This document shows positions 56,428 through 64,000 of a stretch of 64,000 nt of DNA, piece after piece. Every line of letters starts with the position of its first letter. Within the stretch, counting starts at the first letter, position 1. A model generated the notes under the pieces. The model did no database searches and was not told where the DNA came from. It was given only the letters and a program-made list of their open reading frames with translations. The DNA is taken from positions 3,558,001-3,622,000 of the forward strand of contig NC_045147.1 in assembly GCF_008831285.2 (NCBI RefSeq), given 5' to 3'. This DNA comes from Nymphaea colorata. Taxonomy: Eukaryota > Streptophyta > Magnoliopsida > Nymphaeales > Nymphaeaceae. The translations under genes were made by a program, and so were the position numbers.

Positions 56428-57499
56428 GTTGTGATGACATCTACACCCAATCGATGGTTAGTGTTGAAAAGATACAATTCTTTTGAAGGCAAATGAAATC
56501 TCTCGTACTTATCTTTTAGATTTTTGGCTGTGGTTTTTTATGTCGCTTAAATTTATGCAATATTCTTTGTATAACAGAAATTTTCCTTGGCCATCGAGTG
56601 CATCCCCATGCCTACCTTTTCCTCTCCTCCCATGAATACAAAGAGCAAGAAGAAAATCTCATTTTTACTACTAAAAATGTCTAGGCGGCTAGCAATTTAC
56701 AATATAAGAAAACCACCAGGCATGACTCTATTGTAGTTGTCATCAACCATCAAAGTCATTGAATAAACCATCCTGTGGATATATAGCCTTATCGTGGATA
56801 ATACGGGTCAACATTAACGTTGGTGGATTTATGACTTTATGTACTTCATAGATGTTAGTTCGTCTTTTTGTACTACTTCATTTGTGACTTGAATCTCAAA
56901 TAGCGTGGATAGTTCAAGGCTAGAACCAATTGAGTTCAAGTTACAGACCTAATTGTGAGGTTCCTTCCTCCCTACTAGCCATTCTCTAGCAATCTAAGGT
57001 TGTGTTTGTTTTACCATGGATTAATATCTATGGTGATCTAAGATCCCTAGGACCCCATCTGATATAAGACCCATGCTTTTTAAAATGAAATTCATGCTAC
57101 TGAGAGCTTTAGTTTGTTTAAACTGAGGATCTCTCAAAACACACTGTTTGATGTAGCCTCGGATATGCAACCCACATGAATTGAGTGTTTGGTAAAATTT
57201 AAATGAACACTTACCTATGTGTTGCCAAGTTTGATATGTTCACTTTGTTGATGGGATGAAAATCATGATCTTTAAACTCATGTTTCCTTAACAAAAGAGA
57301 TTTGTGGCTGGGATTTCTTTCCAACTTCAGACCATGACTTTTATACCCCAACCATTGCCCACTAACCATAAGAATTTGTTTTTATTTTTTTCCTTTTATG
57401 AAAACGTAGAGGGTAGTGATTAAATGGACATGGCAGCATTTCTATGCAGAACGGCCGTGGTTCAATCACGAGTACTTAATGAGAGAAATATCATCAAGT
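56428..57499. other. LTR-like tail and intergenic sequence, copy B
   Basis: Counterpart of 8317-9388. No gene seen. Confidence 0.5.
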
Positions 57500-57519
57500 A
57501 AATAATGGTTGGTCAAAAC

Positions 57520-57695
57520 CAGTGGCGGAGCCAAAAATTTCTGTCTAAGGACCACTCTAAGCTTAAATTCGAACTTTAAGGGACACTCATATTAAAAACT
57601 GAAAATTAATGAAGTTTTCATATATAAATAAAGTAAATTTTATGGGCTGGTGTGGGCAATTGGCCCACACCAGCTACAACATAGCTTCTCCACTG
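57520..57695. mobile_element. 176-bp hAT-type MITE, copy B
   Basis: Same element and same GTCAAAAC flanks (57512-57519 and 57696-57703) as 9409-9584, so insertion predates the 47-kb duplication. Confidence 0.9.
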
Positions 57696-58029
57696 GTCAA
57701 AACAAATTAAGATGCATGAAGAGGATGCCTGGAAAATCTAGTCTGGTGGCATTGATCATATATATTCCCATGCAAAAGCCACAATAAGTGCATCTACATT
57801 ATAAGAATTTTTTTTTTTTAAGAAAGCTAAGTAAATTAGTTTGAGAATTTCCACTGGACATGGTAATTAGTTGTGCAGTTTGAATGCCAACTTGTAAGTG
57901 TAAAGACAGAAGTTTATGGCCTATAAGTACCACTTTTTACCTACGCTAGCTACTTGTTCATAATTTTTTTTTTTAAATCAGTGGCACAAACTATGTCATA
58001 AACTATCAGATAAGTTCCACATGCATTTC

Positions 58030-58316
58030 TCTTCTCTAATGCTTCTTGTTTCACAAGCTAACAAAATTTCAATATGGGCTTCAAAGGTGCGTATTTCATG
58101 TTTCATAGAAAGCAATACCTTTATTAAGATAATTATAAAATGTAATCTTTTTTAGTAATTACTAAAAGTCCAAGCCAAAGTATTCAAAAATAATTGTGGC
58201 ATTTAAGCTTTATTTTTTCTGCCATCATGCGATGTCAATCAAATGGTGGAGATAGCTTAATCTTGTCATCCAAAGATGAGTTCAAGGGACGAAAACCATA
58301 GACTACCCATCATCGG
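58030..58316 (+). promoter_or_regulatory. Relic of the hevein-like gene's upstream region, copy B
   Basis: Counterpart of 9920-10205. Again no coding sequence follows. Confidence 0.6.
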
Positions 58317-58830
58317 TTTCAATTTGTAGGCAGCCAAGTAAACAGTTGCATGGCTAGTTAATTTGCTAGTAGTTATACTTCATAAGCTGCCATTGCATTC
58401 GTTTTGTGATCTTTCTAGTTTCAGCTTAACATATTTATCTTCATAGTTCTGTTAGATCATATTAATGGTGCTTATTGCTTGGTTTAGTTAGACATAGTGA
58501 AGAAAATTGAGCTTCTTCTACATTCTCGAACTTTTCTCTGAACAAAATTTTTGGTTATGCCAGACACCTCATTGTAGGAGCAAATTCTTAGAGCTTTGGG
58601 GGTGCCATTCTTCCCACTGGTGCGTCTACTCTGTGAGGACCTTCAGTTTTTTTAAAAAACAAAAAAAAACTTAGTTTCATCTAATTTTAAAAAAGCCTTC
58701 AAGAACTGGTTTTCTGGTTCTTTGTTTTAAAGTCTGTATGAAGAAATATCTCCACAAAAGTTGAAAAATTCATGTTTTAGAATCTAGGGGTAATTTTTGA
58801 TATCCTTGAAAAGGGTTTTACTTCTCTAAC

Positions 58831-60400
58831 AACGTAGCTTTCAAACAAGCCCTATTTTGCTGGAATTGAGCACCAATTGCCATCCTAAGTTCCCCATTTT
58901 CAGAAACTTGTTGAGAAAGCCTTGCCATACAATTGTAGGGGCATTTTAGGAATTTAATTAGTTACCTTATTTTTTTTAATATCTACCAATTAGAATAGGT
59001 TTATTGTTATTATTTGTTTTGGTTGTAGTTTATTGACTTTTTTTTTCTTGCTTTAACCACTTATTTTGCGCCTCTTCTAGGATTCATGAGTGGCAGAGTA
59101 GTCAAAGCACTTCAGGGTATATTTATTTTGTGCATTGGATTGTCTTCCTTTTGTGACTTTGCATAATTTTTTTAGTTTGAGTAATAAAGGAAATTTAAAT
59201 CTTATCCATTTTTATTTTGGATCATGATTATCTGAGATCTTGTTGTTTGTGAATCGAACCCGACTTATCACCACTTTTTGTGTAGATCTGAAAATTTAAT
59301 TGGTGTGCTACTGAGACGCAATAGAAGATAGCATCACAAAAGGCCAAAGATGGGCTGCGCGCACCATAAGGAGCCATGTGGCATAACATAGAAAATCACA
59401 TTTTGCATGAGAAAGTGAAAGACATCAATACTCATTGCCATTATGTGCAGAAGAAAGTCGAAGGAGATGGAGACCCCATTTGATAAAAAAAAAATCATTT
59501 TTCAAATTCATTGACCGAAAGTTGGCCGACAGAAAATTTCAAAAAATATCAATTGCATGTAATGGATGGTGTTGAAAGGTACAATTCAGATGAAGATAGA
59601 TGAAACTTCTCATGCTTGTCTTTCAGGAAGTGTGGATGTGGTTCCGGATATCGCCTAAATTTATACAATATTTTTTTTATTACAAAATTTTTTCTGGCCA
59701 ATCACTTGTTTCTCAGTGCCTTATTTTTTCGTCCTTTGTTTCTACCATAAAGGGCTTGCAATCTACCAAATAAATGATAATCAGGCATGACACTATCGTA
59801 GTCGCCTATAAACCATCACAGTCATTGAGTAAGCCAGTATGAGGCTCAACATGTTCCCCGTGGATGTTTCCCTTGGATAATATAGGTCGATATTGGGTTG
59901 AATCACATAAATGTGTTGTCTTAGTGTGCTCATGTGTGGCTTGAAACTCCTGATGCAAATTGTTGGGACAGAGGACTTCCATAACCTGGGGCAGAGGCAG
60001 TTGTGGGGCACCATGTGGACAACCTAGAAAAAATTCTTATTTTTATATTGATACTTCAAATAAATTTTATTTATTTACATGTTCGTATTTCTTAAAACCC
60101 GACAAGGCTCAACTACGTAATGGGTGTTAAATTATAATGAGAAAGTAGTTAAACAAATAGCGACTGAACAAGTTAATGAGTTAAATGAATTAAGAGTTAA
60201 ACAAAATGAGACTTGTTTAACATAAATGAGCTAATCGAGTCAAGTCCAAGGTTGACGTTGTATCCTTAAGTCAAGCTACAGCTTGTTCTATCGAGCTCAA
60301 GTTTTTTGAGTCGAGCTCAAGCTGGCCCAACTTGAACTCGACTCGGCTGGTGTGCCGCCTTACTTCCTCCCAACTAGCAGTGCTATATATTACACTCTAA
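58831..60400. repeat. Copia-LTR-like module, copy B second instance
   Basis: Counterpart of 10720-12290, with a deletion of about 35 bases near 59092. Confidence 0.75.
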
Positions 60401-60612
60401 ATGAATCGAGTATTAGTAAACTCTCAAATGAACACTTATTCCAGTGTAATTGCCAACTTCGTAATTCCAAATGTCCTCTTTGTTGATGGGATGAAAAATC
60501 AAGATATTTTAGTTAACACTTGCTTCCTTAACAAAAGAGATTGATGGCTGGGATTTTTTTCCAACTTCTAAGCATGACTTTTATGGCTCTAGCCATTGCC
60601 CGTCAACCATTA

Positions 60613-61111
60613 AAAAAAATTGTTTTTATTTTCTTTCTTTACAAAAAACATAGTGCATAGTTATCAAATAGACGTGATCTCACTTCTCTGCACAACCACC
60701 ATGGTTCAATCTTCACCTACATGAAATCTTAAAGCAAAGAAATATCATCAAGTAAATAGAGTACTTTATCAACAAGATTTCATCAAGTTTTTGAGGCCAG
60801 TACAAAGAAGTATTCAGTTTGATACTTTAGTCGCTTACAAAGCAAGCTCTAGATTCCAACCTAAACGTGATCTGCCTTTTAAACCTTTCTACAAATGGCG
60901 GCATATTAAAGCAGATGACACTCTAATCGAGCTATCTGTCCTTTAGAAGGTTGTTTGAGGGCAGAAACAATATGTTACTGTTTCATATATTTTTGCCTCA
61001 AAGGTTATGGTGCCTTAAAAATTGAAATAAATTCATTAATTACTTTCACAAATATTTTGTGAATTTATCTCAATTTTTGCGGCACATACATGGCTTACCA
61101 AACAACTTTTA
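60613..61111. other. Intergenic, nothing recognised
   Basis: Counterpart of 15623-16125. Confidence 0.5.
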
Positions 61112-61275
61112 TGGGGTCCTTTGGCAGTAGAAACATTTTGTGAGTGTCCCATGAATTTATCCAAAAGATTGAGGCCAGTTTATCGAATGCTAAAACTATC
61201 GTTTTATGAACATGCTACAATATTTGGGGTAGATTCATGAGACACTTACAAATTGTTGCTCCTGCCAAACCACCC
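61112..61275. mobile_element. 164-bp Tourist-like MITE, copy B
   Basis: Counterpart of 16126-16289, flanked by TTA (61109-61111 and 61276-61278). Confidence 0.8.
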
Positions 61276-62384
61276 TTATAAGTATGGAGAAAGCAGAATT
61301 TGCTGCTTTTTTTCCAATGTTATAAAATTATTTATGAGTCGACAAGCGGCTGAAGCCTCTATCACTTAATACAGTCAAACAAGATGTGTCATTTTGATTT
61401 TGAATAAGAAACAAAAATTGGTATCTATAACACTCACGATTAATATAAGAAGCTGAGTAATTAATGGGGTGAATGCTAGACAAAATTCGTGACATCTTAA
61501 TTAGCAGGATTTAAGGGAGTGGCTTTAGAAGTGCGATCATCAAGGCAACTGTATATGGATCCAATTTTAGTCCCTTATTTTATCTATTTTAATTTATCTT
61601 ATGGATATCCAAGCCACTGAACTTTCAAATATATGGTGGTACAAGAGAAATGTGAAGGGGTCAAGTCCAAAGTTCACCATTAATTTATTTCCTGAGATTT
61701 TACATGGTTTTGCTATAGTAAGGTTCGCTGGCTAGGGCTCTTTGGTCTCATTAAAAAAGTTAGTTAAAAAATACAAGTAACAGTTTTAAGTAGTTTAGAA
61801 TGTAAAATATGATCCTTTCAAGGCACTTATATTGAAAATCCGTGCATCAGTCACCAAGTACTAGGTTGAAATCTTGTTCTCAAGTTAACAAAATTTTTGT
61901 ACGGGCCTCAAAAGGTTCTTGTTCTCAAACTGGGAATACTAAGGGGATCTTGCGACGGTTTTCAATGTCGATCGAGACTCAAGTCTCAACATTGATCGGG
62001 GGACTCAAGTCCCGTGCTTCTTCCATTCTTTCCTTCCCATTAGGAGAGGAGGGAAGGGGGCAGCAAGGGTCTTGGCCCCCGTCAGATTTTAAAAATTTTA
62101 AAATTTATATATAAATTTAAAGAAAATATTATAATATATATTTCAAATCACGTTTTACGATGGTTTTGACCGTTGGCAGCCATAAATTTTTTAGTGGGTG
62201 TTTTGTGGAAATTAGTAAAACCTTTATTAAGAAATGACAAGTAGTAGTCATCTTTTGTGGCGGCTAAGTCCAAAGATTCAAAAATAATTGTAGTCTTTTA
62301 AAGGTTTTACGTTATCCATGGATTGAAGACGACTTCAAGGTCCAAAACCAAAGCTAGCCACCAACATGTTGCCCTTAACTCCAA
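61276..62384 (+). promoter_or_regulatory. Upstream region of hevein-like gene B
   Basis: Counterpart of 16290-17403 with scattered substitutions. A 90-codon frame at 61842-62114 also exists in copy A (16859-17131) but with many replacements and no domain, so I do not call it. Confidence 0.5.
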
Positions 62385-62392
62385 TATAAATA
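62385..62392 (+). promoter_or_regulatory. TATA box of hevein-like gene B
   Basis: TATAAATA, 89 bases before the ATG at 62474, as in copy A. Confidence 0.75.
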
Positions 62393-62473
62393 GGTGAGCC
62401 AAGGTAGCATTACTCATGAGCATTTATCCCAATCATAAGCTCTAGCTAGAGAAAGTGAGATTATACATATCAG

Positions 62474-62704
62474 ATGGAAGGAGGGAAGGGAAGAAGCGGC
62501 GGTGCAGCGGTGCCGCTTATGATCATGGTGTTACTTGTGCTGGTTGTAGGGGCAATGGTTATGCCTGTTGCAGAGGCTCAATGCCAGAACGGGCCTTGCT
62601 GCGGTGCACTCGGTAACAACCAAGTGGACTGCAAAACAATAAATCCCAACTATTGCTGCAGCAAATTTGGTTACTGTGGCAGTGGCCCTGCGTATTGCGG
62701 GTGA
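62474..62704 (+). CDS. Hevein-like secreted cysteine-rich peptide, copy B
   Basis: 76 residues, the same precursor design as 17493-17723: signal peptide to Ala35, then a 41-residue mature peptide with eight cysteines at 37, 42, 43, 53, 61, 62, 68 and 75. The chitin-binding core CCSKFGYCGSGPAYCG is identical. It differs from copy A by two residues, Val for Ile at 32 (inside the signal peptide) and Leu for Met at 46 (mature peptide), plus three silent changes, six nucleotide changes in all. All cysteines and predicted sugar-contact residues are kept in both, so both copies look functional. TATA box, leader and poly(A) region are also conserved. Confidence 0.85.
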   Translation: MEGGKGRSGGAAVPLMIMVLLVLVVGAMVMPVAEAQCQNGPCCGALGNNQVDCKTINPNYCCSKFGYCGSGPAYCG

Positions 62705-63138
62705 GCTTTTTAGCTCTAATGTTATGCCATTGTCAGGCTTATAAGACGGTCTTATGGCTATGAATAAAGCAGCTAGCTAAGCTGGTGGTAAGGTCCGGGT
62801 CAGCTCCAGTACTCCTTAAATAAAGCAGTGTATGCACCGTCTTGTTTGATGATGTAATATCTATTTGTGGAATCTCATAATGACACGTTATATGTGTTTG
62901 TTGTGATTGCATTGTGTCCTTCCATTGGCTTTAGAGAAATTTTAAAGCTAAATATGTGTCGTCTTTTATGGTTGCATGCAATTGGTCATCGATTCACGGA
63001 TTTAAGATCCAAGGTTGCATTAAAAGACGTGCTTTAGAAGACTAGGATCTTTGGAACGTGGAATAAAAACTGTTGATTTAACATCGGATGGAAGAGACAA
63101 AGGGTTTCATTAATTTACTGCTAATTATTTTTTGAGTC
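62705..63138 (+). terminator. 3' UTR and poly(A) signals of hevein-like gene B
   Basis: Two AATAAA motifs in the ATAAAGCAG context at the same spacing as copy A (near 62763 and 62819). Confidence 0.6.
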
Positions 63139-63163
63139 ATTATTATTATTATTATTATTATTA
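63139..63163. repeat. (TTA)n microsatellite, copy B
   Basis: Shorter counterpart of 18159-18198. Confidence 0.95.
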
Positions 63164-64000
63164 TAAAAGCAGAAGTATTCACGGTCGATATCTTGGTCAC
63201 CCCTTAGGGGACTAAATGCCAAGCTGTGGGTCTCTGACTAATTTGGAGGATATTATCGAACATCTTCCACAGGCATACGAACACGTGTAACTGTCTATCA
63301 GTTTCTGATATTTATTTTTGTTTTTATTTTATTTATGTCATGTTTGGTAATTGTCAACATATTTAATTAAGTCATATATCTGACGTCTCAAATTATACGT
63401 CAGTAGAGTTAGAGAAGAAGTTAGCTGGTGGCCAATAGGGTGTGAATTAGAAGATAGCAGTAAGCTTTTAACTGTACTTTAGTTAGGTTTTAAATTCTTA
63501 GCTAACATAGTTAAAGTCAAGTAATTAGATTAGCAAGAGTTACTTTTTTTTTTTTACTTAATTATATTCTTCATGTGTAGGTTTCCACTTAATTATATAT
63601 ATATAGATAATCCGGCCCTTTCTTGGCCATCATGTGCCACTTCTAACTTAATTATTCAATTGGATTTAATTAGATTAGCTAGTTAATTTATGCAATCTAA
63701 TTAAACTTCACCAGCTAGAACCTTTAAAGGGGTTCATCTTAAGCTAGCTGTTGGTTTATGTTGTGCTACTAAGTTTTCTATTTTCGTAAATTTATCCTGA
63801 GAGCATCTCTACATATGACATTGTAGGGGCATTTTCACAATTTCATCAGTTGGATTATTTTCTTTAATATTTTTTGTCAATTAGAGTTGGTTTATTTTTT
63901 TTCATCTCCTCTACTTTTGTTTTAGTTTATTTACTTAGTTTTTCTCGTATACAATCCCATGTCGAACCATTGGGTCCTCCATGAGTGGACACTCCTTTTA
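63164..64000. other. Intergenic to window edge
   Basis: Counterpart of 18199-19034, ending inside the start of the minus-strand copia relic. No gene seen. Confidence 0.5.

Larger units (their letters stand above)
57500..60612. repeat. Single copy of the 3.1-kb unit
   Basis: Counterpart of 9389-12515 and 12516-15622, present once. It contains the 176-bp MITE, a hevein upstream relic (58030-58316) and a copia-LTR-like module (58831-60400). Confidence 0.9.
47337..64000. repeat. Copy B of the 47-kb tandem segmental duplication, runs off the window
   Basis: Collinear with 1-19034. Differences include a 0.8-kb tandem duplication (52874-54425), only one 3.1-kb unit (57500-60612), an 18-base deletion near 48568 and changed microsatellite lengths. 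Similarity is still continuing at the last base of the window. Confidence 0.95.

Noticed and set aside
1-64000. tRNA, rRNA or other structural RNA genes
   Set aside because: No cloverleaf with A and B boxes or rRNA-like sequence noticed; the tRNA-Met-like strings at 37580 and 40901 are retrotransposon primer sites.

Overview
The window looks like nuclear DNA of a flowering plant. It is AT-rich, holds only a few short genes, and is dominated by plant transposons: Ty1/copia elements with an initiator-tRNA-Met primer site, hAT elements and Tourist-like MITEs. The recognisable genes are plant types: class-I (GID1/HSR203J-like) carboxylesterases and a hevein-like chitin-binding peptide. I cannot name the species.

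Layout. (1) Positions 1-19034 (copy A) recur at about 98% identity (by eye) at 47337-64000 (copy B). The window therefore spans one full period, about 47.3 kb, of a tandem segmental duplication plus part of the next. Each copy starts at the 5' end of a minus-strand carboxylesterase (CXE) gene and ends beyond a small hevein-like gene (17493-17723 and 62474-62704). Copy A has a private 3.1-kb tandem duplication (9389-15622) and copy B a private 0.8-kb one (52874-54425). (2) 19034-23400 holds an array of decayed copia 3' ends, a GC-rich hAT MITE and an older, diverged copy of parts of the copy-A block. (3) 23400-37095 is a pair of diverged tandem CXE units. The first has a broken CXE (27483-28457) and was invaded by two hAT elements, one carrying a piece of a ribosomal protein S15 gene. 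The second has the only intact CXE (34192-35190). (4) 37100-38775 is a copia fragment. (5) 38776-46755 is an orphan CXE upstream flank interrupted by a copia-type element with two 479-bp LTRs and a perfect 5-bp target duplication (40420-46334). (6) 46756-47361 is a truncated, frameshifted CXE that opens copy B.

Function. Only three genes look expressible: the intact carboxylesterase and two near-identical secreted cysteine-rich peptides with a hevein/Ac-AMP-like chitin-binding core. Both families are commonly linked to defence or specialised metabolism. They share a locus that keeps duplicating, but nothing in the sequence shows that they act together. The CXE at position 1 is cut by the window edge. 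An alternative to a true 47-kb duplication is that two haplotypes were joined in the assembly; the private rearrangements in each copy do not by themselves exclude that.
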